Shown: positions 10,301 to 22,343, counted from the stretch's first letter. The stretch is DNA of 64,000 nucleotides from Triatoma infestans (GCA_011037195.1 JAAEAF010014526.1:1-64000), one strand, 5' to 3'. Made by a program: numbers and translations. The notes: generated by a model from the sequence alone, not told the origin.

Positions 10301-11339
10301 AACTTTCGTGGCGTATACCTTAGAAAATCATGGAATGTAAGGAGTTTAGGGAAGATCAAGATTAAAAGAAAGAAAAAGTCATGAGAATGCGTCACATTTC
10401 AGACTATTTTCAGATATTAAGCTAAAAAAAAACCTGCATAAGCATCTTATTTCCGGTTGTTAGGGTTAACCTACTACATCTTTAGCAATAAAAAGATTTT
10501 TATTGTCATAGAAAGAGATAACGTATTACGTTTTATGTGTTCTATTCGAAACATCAGTCAGTTTCCCAAGCACACGCCTACTTAACCCAGTAAACAGCAC
10601 TGAACTATACAGAATTATTCCATTGTGCAACTTTGAAGTTTAAGCAATATCCACTTCAACAAAAGCTGTTCTATATTGCTGTTCAAATTGTTGCCGGCAA
10701 TGTTATTCTTTATTTCTTTATATTTATGTAAGCCAGTTTTGCCAACTATACTATACAAAAAAAATGTAATAAATTCTTTCATATGTCCATTTCATGTTTA
10801 ACAACTTGGAAAAATATTGTCGTTATCATTTAGTATGTAAATGTTGTGCTTAATGCTTTTTGATATAAAGTTATAACTACTTATGTTTCCTTTCTATTTA
10901 ATATCTAAGTTACGTGTTTTTTTTTTGTTTTTTTTTTTTTTTACTTTCTAAAGTTTGAATTGTTAATTTTGACTGAAAGTTCAGGGATTTTAATGTGGTT
11001 ATTTCCCTAGAGGAGAAAAAGGTTATTCATTCCTCTTATTATTCTAGTGTAGCTCTAAGATTTAGTCGTAAAAAAATAATAATATAACTTGAAATGGAAA
11101 TTGTAGAATAATGCAGAAAATAAAACAGTATTATAAACAAGACTTTTCCTTATTGCATATAAATTTTCTTATAAATTTAAATTTATTAAAATTTACTTAA
11201 AACTTGGAAATTAATAAAAATACATCTTCCTTAAGTTTTAATAAATTTTCCCATAATACACTGTAATAGAAAATTGGAATTATCTACTTTTATCCCCCCA
11301 AAAAAACTTCGTTTCATAAACAGTTGGGGACTCTTAGAG
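10301..11339. other. AT-rich DNA, nothing recognised
   Basis: Low-complexity A/T DNA with a T-run near 10917-10942. No coding or repeat assignment is possible by eye. Confidence 0.4.
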
Positions 11340-11699
11340 GAAAATTAAATATTTTTAAAAAAATACGATGTTTTTAGAAAAAAAGTAGAAAATACAGATA
11401 TTCAGAAAGAGCCTTTCTGTTTTTCTCGATTTTCTTGAAAACGGCTTCCAAGATTTTTCTAAACCTGGTTCGCATATACTACGCACTAAAGGCAGCAATA
11501 ATGTTAAGGCAAGTTTTCTTCTAAATCTAAAGTACCGCTTCATTGGAATTCATGGTTCTGCTACACCTATTCAGTTAACTGGAAATCAACTTTATAGATT
11601 GATTTTTTTTTTATTTTTTTATTTTCTCTTAAACAGCTATAACTATTTTTTTTAAATTTGGTGTAATGTTTAGCGAACAGATAAAACCGTATCAAACAT
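11340..11699 (+). repeat. AGR repeat, divergent partial copy
   Basis: The stretch CTCGATTTTCTTGAAAACGGC..., followed by a 'GTACCGCTTCATTGG' block and ACTGGAAATC, follows the AGR internal unit order. It ends at the poly(A) tail of the adjacent Jockey fragment. Confidence 0.45.
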
Positions 11700-12412
11700 T
11701 TTTTTTTTTTTTTTGTTGATTTAGAAATTTACAATCTGTATTACCTATATACAATGAGTAAATAGCATGTTGAATAATGAAACTGTAGGCTGTGAGAAGG
11801 TAGGAGGACAGAAACTACCCAGCGGTAGCACTCTCTACGGGATACCCGTGGCATTGATCAGTCCTGAAGGAAATCTCGGGACCACTGGCGATTCAAACGG
11901 CGAGGTGGATTGTCAGGGATGGTAGTGGTGGCTAGTGATTGTACAAAAGGATTAGAGCAAAAGGAGAGAGTAAGGAGTAAGGAGATAGTTTATGATGTCT
12001 GGGCAAGTTGTTGTACGAAAGGGACGTTGAGGTCATTATGGAGCATAAGGTTTGACACGTAGAAAGGACCATCAACTATCTATCGAAGTAGCTTAGATTG
12101 GAATGTCTGAATGTTACGTAAGTTTGTAGGTTTAGCTGAACCCCACAATTCAAGTCCGTAAGTCCAAATTATTTGGATTATTGTCCAAATTATATTTATA
12201 GAAATATATATCAGTCTTTTGAGTTCTTTTGGTAATTTGGATCGTCTTCCGATAAGTCTGTAAAGAAATTTGGCCCTTTTAGTCAGTGGTTACCTTTTAA
12301 GTCTTGTATACGGGTTCCACGTGAGTCTTTTGTCAATGAAGAGCCCAAGGTAGCGCACCAGATCTGTTACAGGGAGAGGATTGTGATTGAATGCCGAAAA
12401 ATAAATTATATT
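11700..12412 (-). pseudogene. Jockey ORF2 C-terminal fragment, degenerate
   Basis: Minus-strand frames read VRYLGLFIDKRLTWNPYTRL-like sequence near 12330, then KRAKFLYRLIGRRSKLPKEL, WTYGLELWGSAKPTNLR and finally PDNPPRRLNRQWSRDFL. They are collinear with the last 200 residues of the Jockey element at 5294-7997 (WTYGAELWGSAKQSN, PDNPPRRLKRRWPRD). Stops and frameshifts are scattered through it. The element ends in a minus-strand poly(A), the T-run at 11700-11715. Strong 5' truncation left only the RT C-terminal region. Confidence 0.82.
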
Positions 12413-12460
12413 TAGGGAAGGTTAGGTTAAGGTTTAGGAAAGGTTAGGGAATTTAGATTA
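12410..12460 (+). repeat. TTAGG-rich patch
   Basis: Four exact TTAGG words lie within about 45 bp (TTTAGGG, GGTTAGGT, TTTAGGA, GGTTAGGG) right at the 5' junction of the reversed Jockey fragment. TTAGG is the common insect telomere unit, but this is not a clean array. Confidence 0.35.
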
Positions 12461-12529
12461 TTTAGATTAAGGACCTGTCAGTTTGTTCTGGTCAAACTCA
12501 TGTGTAATAACTTTTTTTTAATTTTTTTT

Positions 12530-13198
12530 TTTTGAGTAAAATAAAAGTGATACGTTTTTATCTATGCAGCAAACATTCCAAGTTTATTCCAAAAAAAACT
12601 AACTCAAAAACCTATTTTATAAAAATCACACTTCCGGTAACCCGATTTTTTTTCAAATTTAGTATTCCATCAACGCTTCTAATGTGTGTTTATATTATGT
12701 AGATGGCAAAACCATATACTGAAGTGATACCAACTTTAGACGAAAGCATAAAGTTACTGTTTCCTCTGAACTCGCTCAAAAAAAAAAATCAATTTTGTCA
12801 GGAAAACGTTTAAATTAATTAGTGATAGTTATTTATGTGTGTGTAGATAGTATAGGAAGTTTAAAGAAAAACTAGTTGGAGCTGTTTTCGAGAAAATCAC
12901 GAAGAACGGAAATAAAAAACAACTTCCGGTTGATGGATTTTGCCGGAAATCTTTGTGTCTCTGATAAGGTGGCAGTGTCTAAACAGAATACGTCCAAGCT
13001 TCCTTCCGCCTTTCGATTTTGAGATATTCTGTTAACGCACGCACTCACACACACAAACAAACAGACCACCATTCTCTAAAAACATTTTTTTCGTATTCAA
13101 AGGGACCTCATAACATCTATTTCCGGTGATATCTCAATTTCAGAAATCTGACAGAATCGCAGTACTTCCCTTTTATTAGGAGTAAAAGAAAGTAAAAA
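12530..13198 (-). repeat. AGR repeat, divergent reverse copy
   Basis: CACTTCCGGTAACCCG at about 12629 and AACTTCCGGTTGATGG at about 12920 are reverse complements of AGR unit markers. (GT)-type sequence lies near 13030-13060. The copy ends with the reverse complement of the AGR opening (GGAGTAAAAGAAAGTAAAA, 13180-13198). Confidence 0.7.
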
Positions 13199-13273
13199 TG
13201 TATTGAAAGGAATCTACATTTTAGATTTTCATAATAGTGAAAATAACATTTGCGAAAACTCAAACAATTGCTC

Positions 13274-14530
13274 TTAAGCGGCCCACAGACGATCAATATC
13301 TTTTATTGTCAATATTTCATCAATATATTGAAAATGATCTGACCCGGTCAATACATATACAATCAGTATTTAGTGGTGAAAAGATTTGTGCGTGTGAAGT
13401 TTCTGCTAAAAATGAAAAATAAGGAAAAAAACGTGTGTATTGCTATTATTTTGGCACATGTGGGTGCGAAAAAAAATGAAGAAAAGACGTTGGGTAAAAA
13501 CAGTGGATATCAAAAAGAAAAAAGGTCAATCACCTAAATCTTATACAATATATTAGGCAAAAGGAACATGATGATTATAAAAAATACTTTTAGGATGAAT
13601 AGCGAAATATGTGAACAGTTGCTAACTGAATAAAGTTAATGTTTTTGGTGTGCTGTTGTTGTGGTGTAGTTCTGGCTTGTAGCGTGAGCGGTTTTGTATA
13701 GGGCTTGTTTGTAAGTTTTAAGAGAGTGAAGTAATAAGAATAATTATGAAAACACTGGCAGATTAAATTAAATATATTATCTTTTAAGCTATTTAAATAT
13801 TTTCGCAATATCACAACCATTATGCTTAATAGATCAATTGTTAATCTAGAATAAATGTTAATCTCTATCACTGGCATGAGTTTAAGAGAGCGATTCCTGA
13901 AGCAAGTGTTCTTGCTTGAATGTCTGTTCAGACTGTCTCTTGAAGGAATGTCCTTCAAATCCTTTCAAATAATGCTGGTATGTCTGGAGGGAGTTTTATT
14001 GTTTTACCCTAACTGTTTCTTGCCCTTTGTCTCTTGGTTTGCATTGACCTAGATTGTAGTACCTGGCTGTATCCCCAACACTAAAATACACTATTTGAAC
14101 TAGCTAATTTTCACAAAATTATTTTACTAAACTATTATTTTTCCATTTCGTTCTTCCACTACATAACACTTGGTTAGTCGTTTTTTTCTTATCTCTGTTC
14201 AAATATAGATCTGATGACGAATTACACAGTTTTGGCAATTCTCTGTATGTGTTTATAAAGTTTTTTAATATTTCCTGTTACATTTTCATCTTCATTCACC
14301 GAGTCGGGCGATAACGATGGCGATGCATTTTCCGCCATGGTTACAGATGAACTAACAAGATTGTCAACCACGCGCATGAACGATCAATATTTCATCAATA
14401 TGGTTAGCTCCGCCTAAAATATTGACGAGTATTTTCAGGATCCCGAAAATCTGTCAGTATATATTAACAGTATATCAATAATTGCCCTCATACTATTGAT
14501 AATATTATTGATCGTCTGAGGGCCGCTTTA
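13274..14530. mobile_element. PIF/Harbinger-type DNA transposon, degraded
   Basis: TTA (13274-13276) and TTA (14528-14530) flank terminal inverted repeats AGCGGCCCNCAGACGATCAATA, giving an element of 1251 bp. PIF/Harbinger elements make 3-bp TWA duplications. Inside, on the plus strand near 13477-13630, broken frames encode KKRRWVKTVDIKKKKGQS and YKKYFRMNSEICEQLL, which match the N-terminal signature of Harbinger transposases (RRWW.R.W..., F.RM....F..LL). The DDE catalytic part is absent, so the element is an internally deleted relic. A related internal block recurs at 42478-42820. Confidence 0.8.
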
Positions 14531-15195
14531 CATCCCCACAAGGAAAGATAAAGTAGAAATCAAGGATGAATAATAATCTTGTCTATTTCTTTTTACTAAA
14601 TTTTCGGCCTCAATTTTTTACATAATTCCAATATTTTGGTTTTTATTTATAACTCCAGAAATATATAATAACCCTAATTAAGTTTAAGCAAAAGATATGA
14701 TTAAATTAAGCTATTATCAAAATACAAGTTCACATAAGTATTGATAGAACATTTGATATAGTAATTGGTGTAAATTTTTAAAGATGGTAATTTGGGTGTT
14801 TTTGAAATGTTAAGGTCGAAATTAGGATAAAAAATTAAATTAGATTTATTAAAATGCCAAACAGATATTAAACTTCTGTTAAAGTTCATTCATAGAGTTC
14901 CTATCAATTGGCATTTTTCCAAAAATCTTGATAATGTATAATTTTGTTTGGTTTTAAGATTTTAAATAAAGTTAATAACTAATTAGCTGTAAACATGCGC
15001 AGTTTTCCATTATTAGAAAGCTTGGTTAATTTTTGACATTCATTTAAAATAGGATTTTACGTTTAAGTAGTGATTATTAGTTTAAATCAAATCTTGGTTT
15101 ACAATTTTGCTTGCGATACCTTTTGATACTAAAAGCATACTATTTATTTCCGAAATACTTGAAAATACTGAATATTATATTAAGCGTATAAAGTT
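14531..15195. other. AT-rich DNA, nothing recognised
   Basis: No coding or repeat signal is seen between the Harbinger relic and the next AGR copy. Confidence 0.4.
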
Positions 15196-15900
15196 TACTT
15201 TCTCTGGATTGCTATTCTATATGAAAAAGTAAAGCGATCGTTTTAAACCACTAAAATGGAGATTTTTACCAGAATGCATGTTTTGATGTCCCCTGGGTAC
15301 AAAAAAAAAATGTTTTTGACGACTGTGTGTGTATGTGTGTATTTGAAACAATTATCCTAAACACGAAAAAATGCAAGAACCACAAATTTGATATTCTCTT
15401 TTCTCGTTAGATACACTACATACCCGATGATTTCGTTAAGAATCTCTCTGTCAAATGGAAGTGGCGACTTTTGTTAAAAATGTTTTCACCAGTTTTTCGC
15501 GTATTTCTTGAAAATGATTCCAAAGTTTTTCTTCAAACTTCAAACACTCTTTAGACATGTAAGTTAAATCAGTTTAATTTCAAACATTTTTATAGAGTAA
15601 AAGATTTTTTCCGATTTCGGGGTGATGATGTCGTGCCTTTAAAATTTATTTAGAAGTAACGTACGGTTCTGCTAACTTTTAATTATTATACAGAACTCTG
15701 TGGTATTTAAAAAATATCAAATTTAAAGGAAATCAATTAGCCAGACGTGCGACTTTACAGGTTTTTTTAGTTTTTCTTTTTTTTCTCGAAAACTACTCCA
15801 GATTTTCCTTAAACTGGAAATATAGTACGCATTTATAAACTGAATTAGGAAAACCATGTGTACGAAATCATTTGCATAAGCGATGCACAGCAAAAAGTGT
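15196..15900 (+). repeat. AGR repeat, divergent copy
   Basis: It opens with TTTACTTTCTCTGG, has a (GT) patch near 15325 and the 'GATGTCCCCTGGGTACAAAAA' block (15281-15302) equivalent to AGR GAGGTCCCCTGAGTCC. A degraded unit (CAGTTTTTCGCGTATTTCTTGAAAATG) lies near 15490. The 3' end is lost near 15900. Confidence 0.6.
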
Positions 15901-16750
15901 TTTTTTTTTTAAACAGGGACCGTCCCTCTTTTAGGCCTAAACTCGTGGGACTCTGGAGATACGCTTTCTATAACGACGATAATATCTCTTGGTCAATGTT
16001 AGTGAAATGGAATCAAGCTGTCTTTCTGAGACGTACACCACTTTAAGCGGTGGACACTACTCGTTGTCAATACAGCGGTAGCAAGCGTAGTTCATACCTC
16101 CAACTCAACACTTCAGCTACCCATTACAGAGCTGGGTTACTATATGGACGCTTACTGCATGGGTGAATGGGCTCTGAACTTTGACAGCTAAGCTTCCCTT
16201 AGGAAATTGTTTCCAGTTCCCACCAAGAGGTAGAAGAAAGTAGATATAAGCGCGGCCATTTGAGAACTTAGCAGTGAAGTTTTCTAGTTCCACACAAGAG
16301 GTAAAAGAAACTAGATATAGGCGCGGCCATCTCAAGGTTTTAGCAAACCGCATGATCAACCTTGAAGCACCTTAAAATTTAAGGTTAACACTTAAGTGCT
16401 AAACCAATACCTGAAGCGGTCTAATCAAGATACCAAGAAGAAAGCCGATCAGTCATTCAAAGAGCTTACAGTGAGTCTGTAACACCATTTTCAAACAATT
16501 ATTCAAGAAACCGCACGTAACAGGCAATCATCTATCTCAATTCACTTTTTGCTAAAATTCCTTTTACAGGCTAGAAAATGTTCTTCAAGCTCTAGCCATA
16601 CTAGCTACCAACAGTTAGTACAAGCAAGAGTACTACACCATTCTACACTACACTGCCAACATCTCCACTCTTCTATCTCCATTCTTTCTTTTCTTTTCTC
16701 TACCCCCTCCAGTATTCGGCAAATATAAATTGTGTGTTTCAATTTTCAAT
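15901..16750. other. Less AT-rich block of unknown nature with a 44-bp tandem duplication
   Basis: Base composition is visibly richer in G and C than on both sides. A segment ending AAGCGCGGCCAT (about 16219-16261) is repeated with changes at about 16288-16331 (GTAGAAGAAAGTAGATATAAGCGCG against GTAAAAGAAACTAGATATAGGCGCG, quoted only in part). No protein similarity is recognised in any frame. It could be an unrecognised transposable element or a non-coding exon. Confidence 0.35.
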
Positions 16751-17574
16751 CACCACATACTACTACGTAACATTATCTAACATCTATGTTATAAGTTTAG
16801 CTGGATTCGGAAAAATCATTTTTCATATTATTTCATTAAACTAGTTCTTGTTACACATTAAAGGTCATCCTTACAGACAATAAAATAATGTCATAATCAT
16901 AGAACAAAGTTCATAATATTGAAAAAAAATAAGTTCATTTTTCATAAAATGCTATTGTCAATAGACAACTTCTATGAGTAAAAAGATATGTTGACATTTT
17001 CAGTAATGATAAGCCTATCTATAAAAAAAATAATTAAATAATAATGTTCTAAACCTTAAGACCTCGAAGAATAATAAAAATAAATTTTGTAATCTAAAGG
17101 TTACAGTGTTGATGAAGGCCTTTCATAAATTTTATTGTGTATTTGTTTATATTCATAAAGGTTTCCATTTTTTATTGTTATTGTGTTCTTTTGATTTACA
17201 ACAGGTACGGTTGAACGTTTTATGAACGAAACAAAATCGATCTTATTTAGGTTAATAGATTTTTAATAGAATGACAAGAATAATGGACAAGGCGGTGTTT
17301 CTAAATGAACTTTTCCTTAAATTATCTTCCTTAAATAAATTTTTTTTTTTTTTTTTTTGTCAAATATAATAAATTTGATTTTTTATAAAAAAAAAAAATT
17401 CTCAGCAATATCTTGTGCAAATTCAAAATAATCGGTCAAAACTTGAAGCTTCAAAAATTATAATTAAAATTAACAAAATATATAGCTCCAGATCTTTTTT
17501 TTTTGCCAGAAAATTAACCTGATCAATATTTACTCCCGCCAAACACTGTTTTGCTAATAATACAAAATAGAATA
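16751..17574. other. AT-rich DNA, nothing recognised
   Basis: T-runs and A-runs (17338-17399) and no recognisable genes. Confidence 0.4.
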
Positions 17575-18995
17575 GAACAAAATGACACAGGGGGGACTCA
17601 ATCCCAGGCACTGCAGCCTAGCCATTAAGGCTTCTTGTGCCAATTCCTTAATATCTAGAGAGGAATCCTCCCCCCTTCATGTGGTCCAGGACCTTCCCCA
17701 CAAGTCCTTCTTGAAGTACGATTTCCTCCGGTCTCAACGTGCCGAAGATCTCGTACCTCATTCTGCCGCTTGCGACGCAATCAAACAACAGGTGAGAGGC
17801 CGTCTCCACCTCCTCCTCACAGAGTCTACAGAGTGGCTCCGAATCAAATAATCCCAACTCGTGCAGATTTTTTTTGAACCTACATTGCCCTGTAAACGAG
17901 TCCGTTATCAGACAAATCTGATACCTGCTTAGACCCAGGGTCTCTCTGGTTCTTCTTTTACACAGCTCTGGCATAACCATTTTGCAGTGTTTTGCTCCAG
18001 TACTTAGCCTTCAGTGACGATTATGTTCAGTCCGAGTCCATTATCTCAGGGACGCCCTCGCCATACTTTTGGCTATCCCCAGAACAGGTTCCGGCCCACA
18101 GAAAGGGGTGTCCGCTCCATTCCTGGCCAGTTGGTCGGCTAGTTCATTACCTTTTATCCCCTTGTGTCCCGACACCCATACCAGCCGCACTTTATTGTGC
18201 CGGAAAAGCGCCTCCAGGGAGTCTCTGCACTCCCTGACTAGGAAAGAAGTAATTCTGAATGCCCCAAGAGCCTTCACTGCCGCCTGGCTGTTGGAAAAGA
18301 TGCATATTTCTCTATTCCTAGGGCTCATATGTAAGTTCTCCTCAGCACAGATCTTTATAGCATAAACTTTAGCCTGGAATACCGTTGAGTATCCACCAAC
18401 GGTGGATTTCAGTGAGTGTTTCAGTGGGTTTAACCCCATTTATTCTGACTCCAGTTCCGTAGGCCATTTTGGATCCATCCGTGAACCAGGATCCCCCAGC
18501 TCGGCCTCGTTTTTCCCAACTTTTAGCCCATTCCGATCTTGACGTAAAGATCACGTGGAAGGAGATATCAAAGTGGAATGTTGGACAACACTCTTCCCCA
18601 GCCATATTGAAAATAGGTTCAGGGTCAGCCTTCTGTATTCTGCCCAAAAGCTTGGCCAAGGAGCTCTTCTGTTTCCCCTGGCCATTGTTCGTTAGTCTGT
18701 ACGCACTGGCCCTCGCATCCGCTTGTATCAAAAGATGCAGCGGAGGTAACCCCAGCAGTATTTCCAATGCTGCCGCTTGGGCACTGCAAAATGTCCCCGA
18801 AATCAACAGGCACCCCTGATAGGTTCTTCCTCGCGACCTGCTGTTCCGTTTTCGGCCACCATACCATTGCCTCATAAGTGAGGACAGGTATGATGGTCCA
18901 CTTGAGGAGCCAGTGGGCCATTTTGGGGGAGAGACCCCATGTTTTCCCGCAGGCTCTAGTGACTCCACAGAGAGACTTCTTTAGAGTCTCATCAT
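17575..18995 (-). pseudogene. LOA/I-type non-LTR retrotransposon, 3' half (RT end, RNase H, Cys C-terminus), broken
   Basis: Reading on the minus strand from 18995: the RT C-terminus (KTWGLSPKMAHWLLKW, TYEAMVWWPK) is followed by WFTDGSKMAYGTG (near 18480). Then come FQAKVYAIKIC (about 18370), FSNSQAAVKALG, WVSGHKGIKGNELADQLARNG and the C-terminal block GQCRFKKNLHELGL...CRLCEEE.ETASHLLFDC, ending MKGGGFL near 17650. This order, RT then RNase H then a Cys/His C-terminus, fits LOA/I-group elements. Frames change at least twice. The RNase H signature E and D are replaced (FQAK for FQAE, SNSQ for SDSQ), so the copy is catalytically dead. Related fragments lie at 34940, 57521 and 61560. Confidence 0.85.
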
Positions 18996-19674
18996 GTAAT
19001 ATACTCTCACAGCTTTATTCGCTGTAAGCATATTTCTCTTATTCAGAATTAACTTGATTTACGCCTTCTTCTCATTCAAGAAGAACACTCATCTAATTTC
19101 TTCGCCTTTTCGGCTTCAAGACCTTCTTCAGTGTCATCCATTGACATCTTACTGCATCCCTCATCACTTACACATATAACATTCACACCTAAACAACTTT
19201 CACATGCCTCATTTACACCAGCCACTTTACGTCACTTCACCGCAGCCCAACGTCAACGCTCTTGCTGCCGCTTACATTATCTTCGAGGTGATGTCAGTTT
19301 TATATACCTTTCTGTCAAATTAATTGTCTCTTCTATTACCTTATCATTTACAAATAACATTATTACTTCTGATTTAGTATATTTTTGTATCTTCTATTTC
19401 ATACTTGCATTACCGCTTCGGGATACGCTCAAAAGCGTAAAACATTGTTAGGAGGCAATGGCTTGTAACAGAGGCCAAGTGTAACAATAATTAGCCAAGA
19501 ATAGAGACTGATTCTCTAAAAATCCCATAGTTTTAGTGATTTTTTTAAAAGATGGAAAAAAGTGGGATGATCACCAAAAGAAAGAAAGTTAGGAATTTAT
19601 CTTTTAATATATTCAACCAACAATCGAAGATAAAAAAAACAACATAGGTAGGAGGAAGATCGAAGGGAAGTGAT
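18996..19674. other. Unassigned stretch
   Basis: The start (19000-19300) is somewhat richer in C and includes a short CTTTTCGGCTTCAAGACCTTC palindrome-like block near 19105-19125. From 19300 it is AT-rich. Nothing is assigned. Confidence 0.35.
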
Positions 19675-20132
19675 GTGAATTATCTCTCTCTATCATTCAC
19701 TCTCTCTCTCTATCTCTCTCTCGGTGTCCCGCCGGGCTCTGTTTTGGGACCTCTTTTATTTTGCTTGTATTTAAATGATCTGCCAAGAGTAATAAAGCAT
19801 TGCAAACATATGCTCTTTGCTGATGATCTGCAAATATATTTACACCGTTTGCCATCAGAATTAGAAGCTGGCATTGAGAAAGTTAAGCTTGATGTGAATT
19901 CCATCCTTAGCTGGACACAGTCAAATTTTTAATTGCATTTAATATAACAAAATCAAAAGCAATGATAATTGGCAGTAGAAGATATATAAATACAATTAAT
20001 TTAGACTTAATTTCTAAAATTACTGTTAATAACATAAATATACTTATGTTACACTGCGAAATGTTTAGGTGTGAGATTTCTAATACGTTATCTTGAATAG
20101 CCAAGTTAGTAATATTGGCAATAGTACTTATA

Positions 20133-20200
20133 ATGAAGGAAAAGGATTGTGAGTTTCGGTCTTTTTTTGAAAACCGAAACTCACAATCCTTTTCCTTCAT
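20133..20200. repeat. 68-bp palindrome inserted in the RT relic
   Basis: ATGAAGGAAAAGGATTGTGA is mirrored by its reverse complement ending at 20200, around a short centre. The same arm-end sequence, followed by AACGGTCGAGAAGAATCTTCC, terminates the 435-bp palindrome at 25192-25626. This looks like a short deletion derivative of that family. Confidence 0.75.
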
Positions 20201-20786
20201 ACAAGCAACGGTCGAGAAGAATCTTCCGTATTTATAAATCTCTAAATGCCAGCTAAAACTCCATAAAAATATGTTGCCTTTACCTCTCCGTAAACAGCTA
20301 GTTTGTACTCTCATACTTCCTCATTTTGATTACTGTTGCCTGGTATATGCTGCTGATCTTACTTCGGAACTTAACACCAAACTCCAGAGATCACTTAACT
20401 CCTGTATCTGTTTTATATTAAATATTAGGAAAGACGAACATATTACACCACATTACTTTACTTTAAACTGGCTTACTGTTGACTACCGTAGAAAATACTT
20501 TATGGGTAATTTCATATACCAATTGTTTAGGGCACAGACTCCAAAATACTTATATGACATGTTTGCACAAAAAGCTGGACTAGACTTAAGAACCACAAGG
20601 ACTGTCGATTCCAGACTTTACTTACAACCATATAGGACTGTAACGTATTAAAACTCTTTTACTGTTGCTGCCAGTAGACTTTGGAACGACTTACCTACTG
20701 ACTTGACCAACAAGAAATCACTGCCTAGTTTTAAGTTTTTCTATTACAATCATTTGTTTGATCTGTACAGAGGAGATTTTTAAGTT

Positions 20787-20792
20787 TGTATA

Positions 20793-20831
<39 letters not shown>

Positions 20832-20833
20832 TT
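20787..20833 (+). repeat. (ATT)n microsatellite
   Basis: About fifteen ATT units in the 3' UTR of the CR1-like relic. Confidence 0.9.
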
Positions 20834-21149
20834 ATTAATTTATTATTATTAGTAATTTTTATATGTGTACATATTTTATATAAAATTACGAATGTAAATA
20901 GTTATTAAGAGTTTACTTCAGTTTAATCTCTCAGATCAGAGAAAATATTTTTAACTTTGTAAATTTTATTGGTTGCTCTTAAGGGACATACGTCCCAGAG
21001 CATAATAAATTTATCTTTCTCTCTTTCTCTCTCTCTTGCTAAAAAATTGTGATGATGCCGTAGTGGGAAAGATGTATCCAGGTGAAATTCACTAAAAACT
21101 TCGCAGGTGCGTGGCTTTTTAGATCCATCAGGAGAATCGAATAAGTAAT

Positions 21150-21235
21150 AGTATTATAAATTTAATAGTTATCCGCTGACCTTGAAGTGGTGAACCTCCC
21201 CTGATAATAAATTCATGCTCATAACAACTCGGCCC
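21150..21235 (-). repeat. tRNA-derived SINE family B, degenerate fragment
   Basis: ATTTAATAGTTATCCGCTGACC through CATGCTCATAACAACTCGGCCCGGG follows the order of the family B copies at 10085 and 45034 (ATTTAG.TATA.GC.GGACTCGAAC ... CATGCTCATAACCAATACACC). The B box is decayed. Confidence 0.5.
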
Positions 21236-22343
21236 GGGTATCAATATGCCAGCCAGTAGGAAGGAAATAGTCGATTGCAGAATTGGCTTTGCAAAGCACT
21301 CTGACTAACTGCTGTGATTGATTCTGCCATTGAAAAGTCGCAATTTTTTTCCGTTTCTCCAACTGAAACAAAATATAAATAATATAATCAAAGATATTTC
21401 TAAAAAGTGTTGGTACAAACAAAAAGAAATCTTAGCTTTAGTTAAAAACAAATTTATTTTAATATTCAAATCTTATTAAAATGAAATAAAACTGAGAATT
21501 GTATTTGATGGCTATTATTTTTAAAAAAAAAAGAAAAAAAAAAGACACTTAAGTAAAGAGAGAAGAGCTTCAAGAAGAGAGAGAGACTTGTAAAGTGTGC
21601 AGGGGGAGGGGATAGATATTGGTGCGAGTGGAAATGTAACCTGTTACACAGCATCAGGATCGTGTCCTAGATTGTAGTCTAGCCGGAGATAGGTGTTTTC
21701 ACTCAACTATCTATTTGCTATTATCCGTAAACATATTTGAAATTGTTGCCTATTATAGTATATTTCATGTTTCCTATTCACTAAATATTTTATTCAAATT
21801 TTATTATTTTTAATATATAATCAATAAAATTATGATTTTTTATTCACGCGAAAACAAAAAAGAAATCGTAAGTATTTTATAAAGTTATTATTAAAGAAAA
21901 AGTTTTATGCTTTTCTCTCTCTGTTTCAATAGAATTTTACTTTCCATTTGTAAGTTCTTTAAGATTAGTACGTGCTTATGGAGCACGTAACCACCTTTTT
22001 GCGGCAAGTAAAAATTATTCTACTTTTTAAGTTTGCTAATGCGTTTTTAATGTTTTGTTGACTACTGAAAGTATATATGATATAGTATTTAATAGCTTTT
22101 TAAATAAAAAATGTGCAATTTTTATAAATATTTTTTTTTTTAATTTACTGCTAGACAAAATGATCATAAAATATTTGTAAATTTGACTAAATTGTTCAGT
22201 AATTACAGTAATTACAACATGAATGATGACTTCTCTGGGGGAATGACTGGAATTTATCTTTCTCAATACTTATTGCATTTCTCTAAATTTCCAAAATAGA
22301 CAAAGTTTCCTAATTAAGTCGGAATTTTTTAACAAATAAATTT

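Larger units (their letters stand above)
19681..21037 (+). pseudogene. CR1/L2-like non-LTR retrotransposon 3' end (RT C-terminal half), 5'-truncated and interrupted
   Basis: The frame from about 19722 reads GVPPGSVLGPLLFCLYLNDLP and then FADDLQIYLH, the RT motif pair with an intact ADD. It continues in other frames through ILSWTQSNF. After a small palindromic insertion (20133-20200) it resumes as LPLPLRKQLVCTLILPHFDYC, RRKYFMGNFIYQL, TTRTVDSRLYL and SRLWNDLPTDLTN, ending near 20782. An ATT-repeat 3' UTR and AATAAA follow. CT-rich runs (19681-19721 and 21016-21037) stand at both ends. Stops and frameshifts make it a relic; clade is judged from the C-terminal motif style only. Confidence 0.8.

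Noticed and set aside
19095..19137. Minus-strand CUGAAGA ... GAAA resembling a hammerhead core
   Set aside because: Stem II bases do not pair in register and stem III and the cleavage site are not recognisable.
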